Shown here piece after piece: positions 26,729 through 36,483 of a stretch of DNA of 64,000 bases. Position 1 is the stretch's first letter, and every line of letters begins with the position of its first letter. Both the position numbers and the translations under genes were made by a program. The stretch is from Nitrospira tepida (GTDB lineage: Bacteria > Nitrospirota > Nitrospiria > Nitrospirales > Nitrospiraceae). The DNA is taken from the NCBI RefSeq assembly GCF_947241125.1, contig NZ_OX365700.1, forward strand, positions 1,116,001 through 1,180,000, written 5' to 3'. Below the pieces are notes generated by a model. The model saw nothing but the letters and a program-made list of their open reading frames with translations, was not told the DNA's origin and did not search any database.

Positions 26729-28105
26729 GAGGTATAACCAGAAGGTGTGGAAATAGGAAGAGGGCGGTGGCAACCTTTCGGGTGATCAAACCCACCGGGC
26801 CGAGGCCCGGCCAAGAAAGGAGACACCGCCGTGAAGGAGCAGAGCACAGGGACCGACGTCGAGTCAAGGAGTCTATGGGACCATCTGGAGGAATTTGTGC
26901 GCGGCCACATCCAGCAGTTCGTCCAACGGCTGTTAGTGGAAGACGTCACGATGCGACTTGGCCGGGCGAAGTCGGCGCGGCGGACTCACGTGGATGCGCC
27001 GGACGGGTATCGCAACGGGTATGGCAAGCCGCGGAAGGTGACGCTCACCTGCGGCACGATCACCCTGCAGCGGCCGAGGGTGCGGAGGCTCGCGGAGCGC
27101 TTCGTCAGTCGGATCCTGCCGCTCTTCAAGCGACACACGAAGCAGGTGGGCGAGCTGCTGCCCCAGTTGTATCTGCACGGCTTGGCCCTCGGGGATTTCG
27201 AGTTGGCGTTGCGTGGGCTAATGGGCGAGAGCGCCCCCTTGTCCCCCGCCTCGCTCCAACGACTCAAGGCGCAGTGGAAGGTCGAGTATGAAGCCTGGAC
27301 GCGGCGACGACTCGATGACCTGGAGGTCGTGTACGTGTGGGCGGATGGGTTGTATGTGAAGGCGGGGCTGGAGGCGAGCAAGGCGGCGCTGCTGATCCTG
27401 ATCGGAGCGCTGACGGATGGCCGCAAAGTCGTCTTGGCCGTGGAGAGCGGGCAACGCGAATCGAAGGAGTCATGGGGCGCGGTGTTGCGGGATCTGCGGA
27501 TGCGGGGGCTGAAACCATGGCGCTGCACCATTGCCGATGGCCATTTGGGGATTTGGGCGGCGCTGGCGGAGCAACAGCCCACGGCCGCCGAACAGCGGTG
27601 TTGGAACCATCGGCTTGTCAATGTGTTGGATGCCATCCCGAAGCCCCACCAGGCCGAGGCAAGCACCTGGCTCAAGACCCTGCCGTATGCGGAGACGCAG
27701 GCAGCCTGTGAGCGGTTACGCGATCAATTTAGCCGCCGGTACCGCGCGCTGGCCCCGAAGGCGGTCGAACGGCTCCATCATGATTGGGAGCGGCTCATCA
27801 CCTTTTACCAGTTCCCCAAGGAACACTGGCGCCATCTGCGCACGACGAACGTGGTCGAGTCTCCCTTCGCCGCGGTGCGGCTTCGGACCGCGGCCGGCAA
27901 GCGGTTTAAACGCATCGAGTCAGCGACGGCGTTGATCTGGAAAGTCTTACAAGTCGCGGAACAGACGTTCCGACGCCTGAATGCGCCGGAGCTGCTACCG
28001 ACTGTATATGCCGGCACTCGCTATGTCGATGGAGTGAAGCAGGCCACTGTCGCCCACGAGGATGTCGCCGCCTGATTCCATTTACACACCTATTGACAAG
28101 ACCTC
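26729..28105 (+). mobile_element. IS256-family insertion sequence, complete, 1377 bp
   Basis: The element runs between two identical 8-bp target duplications and carries one transposase. The terminal inverted repeats start GAGGT at both ends; over 26 bp the left end (26729-26754) and the complement of the right end (28105-28080) agree at 19 positions, including AGGTGTG and AAAT. Length and organisation fit IS256. The intact transposase frame and unmutated duplications indicate a fairly recent insertion that may still be mobile. It splits the surrounding gene in two. Confidence 0.93.
26831..28075 (+). CDS. IS256-family (Mutator-type) transposase
   Basis: A 414-aa DDE transposase. The N-terminal DNA-binding part has RNGYGKPRKVTLTCGTITLQRPRVR. 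The catalytic Asp residues are in VVYVWADGLYVKAG and CTIADGHLGIW, and the Glu in LRTTNVVESPFAAVRLRT, followed by KRFKRIESATALIWKVL. Start is a GTG at 26831 preceded by AAAGGAGACACC. The frame is full length without internal stops. The last codons overlap in another frame with an ATG at 28062 that opens the downstream gene fragment. Confidence 0.93.
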   Translation: MKEQSTGTDVESRSLWDHLEEFVRGHIQQFVQRLLVEDVTMRLGRAKSARRTHVDAPDGYRNGYGKPRKVTLTCGTITLQRPRVRRLAERFVSRILPLFKRHTKQVGELLPQLYLHGLALGDFELALRGLMGESAPLSPASLQRLKAQWKVEYEAWTRRRLDDLEVVYVWADGLYVKAGLEASKAALLILIGALTDGRKVVLAVESGQRESKESWGAVLRDLRMRGLKPWRCTIADGHLGIWAALAEQQPTAAEQRCWNHRLVNVLDAIPKPHQAEASTWLKTLPYAETQAACERLRDQFSRRYRALAPKAVERLHHDWERLITFYQFPKEHWRHLRTTNVVESPFAAVRLRTAAGKRFKRIESATALIWKVLQVAEQTFRRLNAPELLPTVYAGTRYVDGVKQATVAHEDVAA

Positions 28106-28736
28106 TCGTGCCCTAAAAAACCTCCATAGACTTTCAGAACACCCAGGGGACGAGGTCTGCCTGGACCTTGAGCAGGATGGTCCTGTGCTATTTGCGGAAC
28201 ATAAGGACGCTTTCAATTTTATTATGGAGACGTTGAAGGAGGCCGGTTGGGTGAGAACCGGCCCAATATTGAAGGAGATGGGTCTCGTACTGACAGCAAA
28301 GGGGTTAGAGCGAATTGCTGAATTGGAACGTACCATAGCGGGGGAGAAATCCAAGCAAACTTTTGTGGCGATGTGGTTTGACAGTAGTCTCGACAAGGCT
28401 TGGGAGAATGGTTTTGCGAGCGCCTGCGATGTCGTTGGGTACAAGGCGTTGCGGATGGACTTGAAAGAGCACAACCAAAAGATCTGCGATGCGATCATAG
28501 CAGAAATCAGAAAGAGCCGATTCTTGATAGCCGATTTCACTGGCCATCGGGGAGGAGTCTATTTTGAGGCAGGGTATGCTCTTGGCTTAGGTATCCCTGT
28601 GATCTGGACATGTCGTGAAGATGAGTTAGAGAGCACTCATTTTGATACGAGACAGTACAATCACATTGTTTGGAAGGATGAAGGAGATCTATTTGTGAAG
28701 CTCAAACGACGAATCGAAGCGACTATCCCAATGTGA
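28062..28736 (+). pseudogene. C-terminal fragment of the split gene, nucleoside 2-deoxyribosyltransferase/TIR-like domain
   Basis: The host part begins at 28114; the frame starts at an ATG (28062) inside the IS end, so a 224-aa protein with 17 IS-encoded residues could be made. The domain at about residues 95-224 has FVAMWFDSSLDKAWENGF, EHNQKICDAIIAEIRKSRFLIADF, RGGVYFEAGYALGLGIPVIW and DTRQYNHIVW. This is a Rossmann-like module related to nucleoside 2-deoxyribosyltransferases and TIR-like NADases, with a Glu in YFEAGYA as the likely catalytic residue. It occurs in bacterial stress and defence proteins, but no defence partner gene is near. Upstream lies a helix-turn-helix-like linker. Whether the fragment is active is unknown. 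Confidence 0.8.
28106..28113 (+). repeat. Target-site duplication, right copy
   Basis: TCGTGCCC, matching 26721-26728 exactly. Confidence 0.9.
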
Positions 28737-28780
28737 TTCAGACCCTCTGAAATGTGTTGCTCATGGTTATAAGAAATAGA

Positions 28781-28809
28781 CCAAGGCCACCTTCCAGCAG
28801 TGGCCTTGG
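28781..28809. terminator. Hairpin downstream of the split gene
   Basis: CCAAGGCCAC pairs with GTGGCCTTGG across a 9-nt loop. The plus-strand tail has no T-run; read on the minus strand the tail is TCTATTTCTT, so it may act on that strand. Confidence 0.45.
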
Positions 28810-28920
28810 CGTACACACTCACTTTCTTGGCTGTCAAGCGGTGGACGGCACGAGGGTCGAGCGAAGGTCCGCCGGAGCGGCGGGGACCCGCCCGGCGTCT
28901 GAGGAGGGAAACAACTAACC

Positions 28921-28954
28921 TGAAAAAGAAAAGGCCGCCGGAGACGGCGGCCTT
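28921..28954 (-). terminator. Rho-independent terminator for the minus-strand ahcY unit
   Basis: A 10-bp stem AAGGCCGCCG (28931-28940) with CGGCGGCCTT (28945-28954), loop GAGA. On the minus strand the stem is followed by TTCTTTTTC. It lies about 255 bp past the ahcY stop. Confidence 0.65.
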
Positions 28955-29049
28955 CCAGTTTTATCGCTCTTTCTGGCTGGGGCAGGGGCGGATACCCTCA
29001 ATCGCGCGCGTTCACTGAGTGCCGCTGGGCTATATTGTTTCTCCTCTTC

Positions 29050-29150
29050 GAGCGGCGGTTCGGTCTGCCTTCAACTGCGCGCATGGAACGAGCACCCTTC
29101 TGAGGAGTGCGGGTTCTGCGAGCACAGAAGGCAGACCGACCGCCGCGCTC
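29050..29150. repeat. Inverted-repeat element downstream of ahcY
   Basis: Arms at 29050-29072 (GAGCGGCGGTTCGGTCTGCC...) and 29127-29150 are near-perfect inverted repeats of about 23 bp with an internal 54-bp loop. The phrase GGGTTCTGCGAGCAC also occurs twice as a direct repeat, at 29110-29124 and 29165-29179. Confidence 0.7.
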
Positions 29151-29208
29151 GCCCATTCACCGTGTGGGTTCTGCGAGCACGGGAAGCACCCGTGCTCTCT
29201 CCAAACCC

Positions 29209-30512
<1,304 letters not shown>

Positions 30513-30514
<2 letters not shown>

Positions 30515-30548
30515 GAAAAAGGGGACGGATCGCGACATCCGTCCCCTT
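30513..30548 (-). terminator. Terminator between metK and ahcY
   Basis: A 12-bp perfect stem (30519-30530 with 30537-30548), AAGGGGACGGAT on both strands, loop of 6 nt. Read on the minus strand it is followed by TTTCTTGACC, a short T-run. Confidence 0.85.
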
Positions 30549-30571
30549 CACTCATGGCCGGTGTGGGGGAA

Positions 30572-31720
30572 TTACAGTCCGACTTCTTTGCGTAATACCT
30601 TCGCCTTGTCCGTCTTCTCCCAGGTAAACTCCGGTTCGTTCCGGCCGAAGTGGCCGTAGGCGGCGGTCTTCCGGTAGATGGGACGGCGAAGCTTCAGATG
30701 GTCGATGATGCCGCGGGGCGTCATCGGGAAATGCTTGCGCACGACTTTTTCAAGGTTATCCGTCTGCACCTTCTCCGTGCCCTTGGTATCGATCAGGACG
30801 GAGACCGGGTCGGCCACGCCGATGGCATAGGCAAGCTGGACTTCGCAACGGTCGGCGAGCCCGGCCGCCACGATATTCTTGGCGATATATCGCGCCATAT
30901 AGGAGGCGGAGCGATCGACCTTCGTCGGATCCTTGCCGGAGAAGGCCCCGCCCCCGTGGCTCCCGTGGCCCCCGTAGGTGTCCACGATGATCTTGCGTCC
31001 GGTCAACCCGGTATCCCCCATCGGGCCGCCGACGACGAACCGGCCGGTCGGATTGATGTAGTGCTTCACGCTGGTGGGATCGTAGAGCCCTTTGGGCATG
31101 ACGGGCCGGATGACTTTATCCATGATCTCCCGTTCGATCACCTTGTTGGAGATCTCCGGGCTGTGCTGCGTGGATACCACGATGGTATCGATCCGCACGG
31201 GTTTCCCGTTCCGGTATTCGATGGTCACCTGGGATTTGCCGTCCGGCCGCACCCATCCCAGAATGTTCTTCTTCCGGACTTCGGCCAGGCGGCGCGTCAG
31301 GCGGTGGGCCAGCACGATCGGCATCGGCATCAGCTCGGCGGTTTCATTGGTGGCATAGCCGAACATCAGGCCCTGGTCCCCAGCGCCCCCGGAATCCACG
31401 CCCATGGCGATGTCGGAAGATTGGTTGTGGATGGAGGTCAGGACCGAGCAGGTCTGGTAATCGAACCCCCAGGTGGCGTCCCCGTACCCGACGTTCTTGA
31501 TCACTTCGCGGACGATGTCGGGAATTTCGACATAGGCTTTGGTGGAAATCTCACCGGCCACGAAGGCAATGCCGGTGGTCAGGATGGTTTCACAGGCAAC
31601 GCGGGAATGTTTATCCTGGGCGAGCAGCGCGTCGAGAATGCCGTCGGAGATTTGGTCGGCGATCTTGTCCGGGTGGCCTTCGGTGACGGATTCGGAGGTG
31701 AACAGATAGTTATTGCGCAT
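30572..31720 (-). CDS. metK: S-adenosylmethionine synthetase
   Basis: A 382-aa methionine adenosyltransferase making SAM from methionine and ATP. The start [25 protein letters not shown] holds the ATP-binding His and the first metal site. [13 protein letters not shown], the P-loop-like [26 protein letters not shown] and [11 protein letters not shown] are complete. Length is the family norm. Together with ahcY downstream it forms a SAM-cycle pair, with separate transcription suggested by the terminator between them. Confidence 0.97.
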   Translation of the reverse strand: MRNNYLFTSESVTEGHPDKIADQISDGILDALLAQDKHSRVACETILTTGIAFVAGEISTKAYVEIPDIVREVIKNVGYGDATWGFDYQTCSVLTSIHNQSSDIAMGVDSGGAGDQGLMFGYATNETAELMPMPIVLAHRLTRRLAEVRKKNILGWVRPDGKSQVTIEYRNGKPVRIDTIVVSTQHSPEISNKVIEREIMDKVIRPVMPKGLYDPTSVKHYINPTGRFVVGGPMGDTGLTGRKIIVDTYGGHGSHGGGAFSGKDPTKVDRSASYMARYIAKNIVAAGLADRCEVQLAYAIGVADPVSVLIDTKGTEKVQTDNLEKVVRKHFPMTPRGIIDHLKLRRPIYRKTAAYGHFGRNEPEFTWEKTDKAKVLRKEVGL

Positions 31721-31795
31721 CGAAACCTCTTGCTAGGGGTTCTCAGTTGAGGTCAGTCGGGACTACAGTCTCTTCCCACGGGCACGCACGTATGA

Positions 31796-31824
31796 GTGGT
31801 ACCCCAGCCGTAGGGCAATGTCAA
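31796..31824 (-). promoter_or_regulatory. Promoter for metK
   Basis: On the minus strand TTGACA (31824-31819), 17-bp spacer, TACCAC (31801-31796); expected start near 31789, a leader of about 70 nt. Confidence 0.6.
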
Positions 31825-31883
31825 ATGGAAAGGCTCATTTCTTTGGTAGGGGCTGGAGCGAGGTCCCGGTGCGGGTCCTTTGC

Positions 31884-31913
31884 TTGACAGTGATTTTATG
31901 CGGTTTGTAAGAT
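31884..31913 (+). promoter_or_regulatory. Promoter for the cytochrome c biogenesis genes
   Basis: TTGACA (31884-31889), 18-bp spacer, TAAGAT (31908-31913). The ATG of resB is 163 bp further on. Confidence 0.5.
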
Positions 31914-32075
31914 GGTCAACCGATTGAGACACTCGCCGAGAACTAGGAAACCGCACGCTTCTCGAATACTCCCAGCACCTGGGTCGGATCAAGGATGCCG
32001 GTCGGTATTTCAACGGGTTCCAGGCAACGGTCAGGGTGTCTCCGAACCCTCGATTAACACGGGTCTTTTTTGATT

Positions 32076-33518
32076 ATGGACGGAGAGCCGGAACTCGCCC
32101 TTCAACAACCGCCCGCGCCGAAACCCCGCGCCTCTGCCCAAGGGTTCGGGTGGGACGAGGTGTCCCGTGAGGTCGTGGAGTTTTTCGCGTCGATCAAGCT
32201 GGCCATGTTCCTGTTCTTGATCTTGGCGGTCACGGCCACCATCGGCACCGTCATTCAACAGAATGAGCGCCCCGAAACCTACATCAAGGAATATGGCGAA
32301 CAGGCCTACCGTTGGTTCACGCGTCTCGGTCTGACCGATGTCTACCACACCTGGTGGTTTACCAGCCTGCTCGGCCTGCTCTGCGTCAATTCGCTGACCT
32401 GTTTCTACAAGCGATTCCCCGCCGTTTGGCGCTCGATGCAGCAGGACAAGGTGAACGTCTCGCTGCCGTTCATCAAGAATATGAAACATTCCGCCGAGAT
32501 CTCGGCGGCGGGGACGAAGGAGTATATCGGCGAGCGGCTCGTCCGGTTTTTGGCGGAAAAAGGCTATCGGGTGCTGGCCAAGAACGAAGCCTCAGGCGTG
32601 TCGCTCTACGCCACGAAGGGCATCATGGGGCGCGTGGGGGCGCACATGGCCCATCTCAGCGCGACGGTGATCGTGCTGGGCGGGTTGATCGGGAGTCTCT
32701 GGGGGTTCCAGGACTTCGGCGTCTGCATGGAAGGGCAGACCTACCATATCCCCCGTGGGAACTTCGACCTGCACGTCGATAAATTCTGGATCGACTACTA
32801 CGAGAACGGGGCCGTCAAGTCGTACAATAGTACGTTAACGGTGATCGACCAGGGCAGCCCGGCGCTCACGAAAACCATCACGGTGAACGACCCGCTCGTC
32901 TATAAGAACATCTGGTTCTATCAGTCGAGCTATGGCGACGCCTGGGATCGCATCGAGGTGGCGCGCCTCAACATCAAGGACAAGGAAACCGACAAGGTCC
33001 TTGCGACAGTCGATCTGGAATGGCAAAAGGAGAAGGTGATCGAGAATCTCGGCCTTAAGCTCACGGCCACCGATTTCGTAGCGGACTTTGCCTTCAATTC
33101 ATCCGAGAAAAAGGTCTATTCCAAGACGGTGGAACATGCCAATCCTGCCCTGCGATTGGCAATGAATGAGCGCGGAACGTTGGAGGCGACCCCCTGGGTG
33201 TTCTATCATTATCCGGACTTGTTTGAGATCCAAGGGTCGAAATACAGTTTCGAGCTGGTCGGCTATCGACCAAAGAAGTTCACGGGATTGCAGATCACGC
33301 GCGATCCGGGCGTGAACATCGTCTGGATCGGCTCGACCATGATCGTGGTAGGAATCACGCTGTCGTCGTTCATCTATCACCGGCGCCTGTGGGCGAAGAT
33401 CGTGCCGCAGCACGACGGCGTCGTGCTGCACATCGGCGGAAACACGCACAAGAATCAGATCGATTTTCAGCGGGAATTCAAGCGCCTGATCCAGCACGTG
33501 GAAACCAAATCGGGCTAA
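32076..33518 (+). CDS. resB: Cytochrome c biogenesis protein ResB (Ccs1)
   Basis: A 480-aa membrane protein of the system II haem-lyase complex, which delivers haem to apocytochrome c outside the membrane. After a Pro-rich cytoplasmic head, transmembrane segments are seen at about residues 44-64 (LAMFLFLILAVTATIGTVI), 95-110 (WWFTSLLGLLCVNSLTCF), 190-210 (MAHLSATVIVLGGLIGSLWGF) and 415-435 (NIVWIGSTMIVVGITLSSFIYHRR). The large loop between the third and fourth is periplasmic. ATG 32076 lacks a good ribosome binding site; a TTG at 32070 is in frame. CcsB follows after 46 bp, its functional partner. Confidence 0.9.
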   Translation: MDGEPELALQQPPAPKPRASAQGFGWDEVSREVVEFFASIKLAMFLFLILAVTATIGTVIQQNERPETYIKEYGEQAYRWFTRLGLTDVYHTWWFTSLLGLLCVNSLTCFYKRFPAVWRSMQQDKVNVSLPFIKNMKHSAEISAAGTKEYIGERLVRFLAEKGYRVLAKNEASGVSLYATKGIMGRVGAHMAHLSATVIVLGGLIGSLWGFQDFGVCMEGQTYHIPRGNFDLHVDKFWIDYYENGAVKSYNSTLTVIDQGSPALTKTITVNDPLVYKNIWFYQSSYGDAWDRIEVARLNIKDKETDKVLATVDLEWQKEKVIENLGLKLTATDFVADFAFNSSEKKVYSKTVEHANPALRLAMNERGTLEATPWVFYHYPDLFEIQGSKYSFELVGYRPKKFTGLQITRDPGVNIVWIGSTMIVVGITLSSFIYHRRLWAKIVPQHDGVVLHIGGNTHKNQIDFQREFKRLIQHVETKSG

Positions 33519-33564
33519 GCTTCCACGAGGATCAGCGAGCCATAGAGTTCTAGGAGGGTCCATC

Positions 33565-34479
33565 ATGCTCAAGTCCCTATTCCTGTTCGATATGACCTTC
33601 TGGCTGTATTTGGCGGCCTTGGCGCTCTACATCGCCTATCTCTTCGTCCGGCGGCCGGTGATGCAGTTTGCGCCGGCGGGCCATCCGGTGGAGACGTATG
33701 ACGATCGGGACGAAGGGTGGGCCAGCCAGCTCGGACAGGTCGCGACGCTGGTCACCGTGTTTGGATGGATCGTGAACAGCGGCGCGCTGTTCATGCGGGC
33801 CTATGAGCGGATGCAGCTCTCCGGCACCTTCGCCCCCTGGTCGAATCAGTTTGAAGCAATGGCCTATGTCTCCTGGGCGATCATTCTGGGCTATGTGCTC
33901 TTGGAGATGCGGTACCGCATCAAGGCGATCGGCGCGTTCGTCGTCGGGATCGGGTTCATCGCCATGGGCGCCGCGTCGCTGTTGCCCTATCGCTATCAGA
34001 CGGCCGAGCCGCTGGTGCCGGCCCTCAACAGCTACTGGATTTACATCCACGTGTCCGTCACCCTCACCAGCTACGCCGCCTTTGCGATGGCCGGCGGATT
34101 GGGCGTGATGTACCTGTTCAAGGAACGGGCGGAACGGAAAGGCAAGAGCGGGGGAATCGCTGCGGCCTTTCCGGATTTGGAAACCATCGACGAGCTGGGC
34201 TACAAGGCCATCATGATCGGCTTCCCGCTGCTGGCCTTCGGCATCATTCTCGGGGCCATGTGGGCGAACTATGCCTGGGGCGGCTATTGGAGCTGGGACC
34301 CAAAAGAGACCTGGTCGCTGATCGTCTGGTTGATTTACGGCGCCTATATCCATGCCCGCATGACGCGGGGATGGGAAGGGCACCGGGCCGCTATCTACGC
34401 CATTTTTGGATTCTTGATGGTGATCTTCTGCTTCTGGGGCGTGAACTTCCTGCTCTCGGGTCTGCATGCTTATGCGTGA
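33565..34479 (+). CDS. ccsB: Cytochrome c biogenesis protein CcsB/ResC (WWD haem-handling)
   Basis: A 304-aa polytopic protein with about eight hydrophobic segments. The haem-presenting tryptophan-rich motif WGGYWSWDPKETWSLIVWLIYGAYIHARM is near residue 240-268, flanked by histidines (YIHVSVTLTSYAAF; GWEGHRAA). With ResB it forms the system II cytochrome c synthase that attaches haem to CxxCH sites. A GGAGGG ribosome binding site precedes the ATG. Its stop lies only 13 bp before the favoured start of the next gene, showing operon structure. Confidence 0.93.
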   Translation: MLKSLFLFDMTFWLYLAALALYIAYLFVRRPVMQFAPAGHPVETYDDRDEGWASQLGQVATLVTVFGWIVNSGALFMRAYERMQLSGTFAPWSNQFEAMAYVSWAIILGYVLLEMRYRIKAIGAFVVGIGFIAMGAASLLPYRYQTAEPLVPALNSYWIYIHVSVTLTSYAAFAMAGGLGVMYLFKERAERKGKSGGIAAAFPDLETIDELGYKAIMIGFPLLAFGIILGAMWANYAWGGYWSWDPKETWSLIVWLIYGAYIHARMTRGWEGHRAAIYAIFGFLMVIFCFWGVNFLLSGLHAYA

Positions 34480-34492
34480 TCGGGACAGGGCC

Positions 34493-35128
34493 ATGGCTCA
34501 GACGGTTTCAGCCGCACCGTCCCCCGGGCCGTCTCAGGGAAGGAATGCCCCGGCTCCGGCCCGTTCCCAAGTCGGCATCGTGCTGACAGCGGCGGCTGTG
34601 CTGGCTGTGGTGTTCGGGGTCGTCTGGATGCAGAGCGCCAAGTACGAGCCCCTCACGGTCGGCAAGCCGGCGCCGGATTTTGCGCTGCCCGACCTCGCCG
34701 ACAAGACCGTCCGGCTGTCCGACTATCGGGGCAAGGTGGTGTTTCTGAACTTCTGGGCGACCTGGTGCAAACCCTGTCAGGAGGAAATGCCGTCGATGGA
34801 GGTCTTGTACAAGAACTTCGAGAAGGACGGCTTGGTGATGCTGGCGGTGAGCATCGACCGGGTCACCACCAAGAAAGATATCCCGCCGTTCGTGAAGAAC
34901 ATGAATCTGACCTTTCCCGTGTTGGTGGATTCCTGGGGCCAGACCGACAAACGCTATAAGCTGATGGGAGTCCCGGAAACCTACATCATTGACCAGGACG
35001 GCATCCTGCGGGAGAAAGTCATCGGTCCTCGCGATTGGACCAGGCAGGACAACCTCCAGGTGCTTACGCAGTTGCTCAAAGCCGTAAAGTCGGCACAAGC
35101 GGTCACCGCATCTCCAGCCGGCGCCTGA
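34493..35128 (+). CDS. resA: Membrane-anchored thiol:disulfide oxidoreductase (ResA/TlpA)
   Basis: A 211-aa protein with one N-terminal membrane anchor (about residues 28-46, IVLTAAAVLAVVFGVVWM) and a periplasmic thioredoxin domain. The redox motif is Cys92-Lys-Pro-Cys95 in FWATWCKPCQEEMP. In system II maturation ResA reduces the cysteines of apocytochrome c before haem attachment. The cis-proline loop is GVPETYIID. ATG 34493 follows GGGACAGG; two earlier ATGs (34466, 34472) would overlap ccsB and are possible. A second TlpA-like gene follows after 18 bp. Confidence 0.87.
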   Translation: MAQTVSAAPSPGPSQGRNAPAPARSQVGIVLTAAAVLAVVFGVVWMQSAKYEPLTVGKPAPDFALPDLADKTVRLSDYRGKVVFLNFWATWCKPCQEEMPSMEVLYKNFEKDGLVMLAVSIDRVTTKKDIPPFVKNMNLTFPVLVDSWGQTDKRYKLMGVPETYIIDQDGILREKVIGPRDWTRQDNLQVLTQLLKAVKSAQAVTASPAGA

Positions 35129-35146
35129 GCGCCAGACCTTCCGACC

Positions 35147-35737
35147 ATGCCGACCATGGGCCAGATCTGTCGCAGCATCGTTCTCGTGATGGGGATCGCG
35201 GTCCTGTCGGGCTGTGACGGGGGGGACCCGGTGTCGCCGCCGTCCGCTTCCGCCAATGAATCAGGCCTGGGCCGTGTCCAGCCGGTGACGGTCGCCATCG
35301 GGGAGCCCGCGCCAACATTCAGGTTGAGGGATCTCGGCGGGAATGCCGTCTCGCTGGAGAGTTATCGGGGCACCGTCGTCATGGTCAATTTTTGGGCGAC
35401 TTGGTGCGGTCCCTGCCGGGTCGAAATGCCGGCGATGGAGAGCCTCTATCGAACCTTTGCGAGAAGAGATTTTGAGATACTGGCCGTGTCCACGGACCCT
35501 CAGGGCGCGGCCGTGACTAAACCCTTCCGCCAGGAAATGGGCCTGTCGTTTCCGATCCTGCACGATGCCGACTACCAAGTCGGGCTCATCTATGGGGCGC
35601 GGAGCCTGCCGATGACCTTTATTGTGGACCGCCAGGGGATTCTCCGGCAACGGATCTTCGGAGCCCGTGACTGGGCCTCCCCGGAGGCCGTGCGGTTGAT
35701 TCGGAATTTCGTGGGAGAGACCCGTCATGACGGATAG
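35147..35737 (+). CDS. TlpA-like thioredoxin lipoprotein
   Basis: A 196-aa protein with a lipoprotein signal: hydrophobic IVLVMGIAVLSGC with the lipobox cysteine at 23 and Asp at position +2, a residue that in enterics favours retention in the inner membrane. The thioredoxin domain has Cys87-Gly-Pro-Cys90 in NFWATWCGPCRVEMPAME and the cis-Pro loop SLPMTFIVDR. It is distinct from the preceding ResA (CKPC motif) and may act on a different substrate, or transfer electrons from CcdA. Its last codons overlap the ccdA start by 11 bp. Confidence 0.88.
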   Translation: MPTMGQICRSIVLVMGIAVLSGCDGGDPVSPPSASANESGLGRVQPVTVAIGEPAPTFRLRDLGGNAVSLESYRGTVVMVNFWATWCGPCRVEMPAMESLYRTFARRDFEILAVSTDPQGAAVTKPFRQEMGLSFPILHDADYQVGLIYGARSLPMTFIVDRQGILRQRIFGARDWASPEAVRLIRNFVGETRHDG

Positions 35738-36473
35738 CGTGCAACAGATTTCGATGTTTGCGGCCTTCACCGCCGGCCTGTTGTCCTTTGTGTCTCCCTG
35801 CGTGCTTCCGCTGGTGCCCTCCTACATCAGTTACATTACCGGCCTGTCCGTCGAACAGCTTGCGGATGCCGAGGAACGGGTCCGGTATCGGCGGGAGATC
35901 GTCGTCAATGCGCTGATCTTCATCGCCGGGTTTTCCAGCGTCTTCATCGCGTTCGGCGCCTCCGCCAGCCTGATCGGGCAGGCCCTGATGACCTATCAGG
36001 AGCACCTGCGGAAAATCGGCGGCATCCTGATCATCGTGTTCGGCCTCTACCTGCTCGGCCTTCTGAACCTGAGCCTGTTCCGGACGGAGCGGCGGCTGCA
36101 CTTCCGGACCAGGCCCGCCGGCTATCTGGGCTCGTTCCTCATCGGCGTCGCCTTCGCCGCCGGCTGGACACCCTGCGTCGGACCGGTCTTGGGCACCATT
36201 CTCCTCTACGCCAGCACAACCGAAGCACTGTCCCAAGGGGTGCTGTTGCTCGCCTTCTACTCGCTAGGCCTGGGGCTGCCCTTGTTCATCACCGCGCTGG
36301 GCGTGGACCGGTTTCTGGCCTACTTCAAGGAATTTCGCGGCTACTTGCGGGGGGTGTCGACCGTCAGCGGCGTGCTCCTGGTCGTGGTCGGGGTCCTGGT
36401 CTATGCCAACTCGCTGACGCTGATCACGAGTTTCCTCGAACGATACGGAATCGGGTGGTATCTCGGCCAGTAG
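35727..36473 (+). CDS. ccdA: CcdA-type thiol transporter (DsbD transmembrane family)
   Basis: A 248-aa inner-membrane protein with six predicted membrane segments. The two redox cysteines lie in SFVSPCVLPLVPSY (Cys25) and AGWTPCVGPVLG, as in CcdA. It moves reducing equivalents from cytoplasmic thioredoxin to periplasmic ResA/TlpA proteins, completing the reducing arm of cytochrome c maturation. The N-terminus overlaps the TlpA-like lipoprotein gene, which suggests tight translational coupling. Confidence 0.93.
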   Translation: MTDSVQQISMFAAFTAGLLSFVSPCVLPLVPSYISYITGLSVEQLADAEERVRYRREIVVNALIFIAGFSSVFIAFGASASLIGQALMTYQEHLRKIGGILIIVFGLYLLGLLNLSLFRTERRLHFRTRPAGYLGSFLIGVAFAAGWTPCVGPVLGTILLYASTTEALSQGVLLLAFYSLGLGLPLFITALGVDRFLAYFKEFRGYLRGVSTVSGVLLVVVGVLVYANSLTLITSFLERYGIGWYLGQ

Positions 36474-36483
36474 CGTCCGAGCC

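Larger units (their letters stand above)
28737..29208. other. Intergenic region with hairpins and repeats
   Basis: A 472-bp stretch without a supported gene. It holds a hairpin at 28781-28809, a terminator-like hairpin at 28921-28954 and a repeat block at 29050-29150, each listed separately. Confidence 0.6.
31721..32075. other. Divergent intergenic region metK / resB
   Basis: A 355-bp region with outward-facing promoters (31796-31824 minus, 31884-31913 plus). I looked for SAM or SAH riboswitch cores in the metK leader (about 70 nt) and saw none. Confidence 0.6.

Noticed and set aside
31721-31795. SAM riboswitch in the metK leader, or SAH riboswitch before ahcY (30466-30571)
   Set aside because: Neither leader shows the conserved core of a SAM or SAH riboswitch; ahcY's upstream region is explained by a terminator and short repeats.
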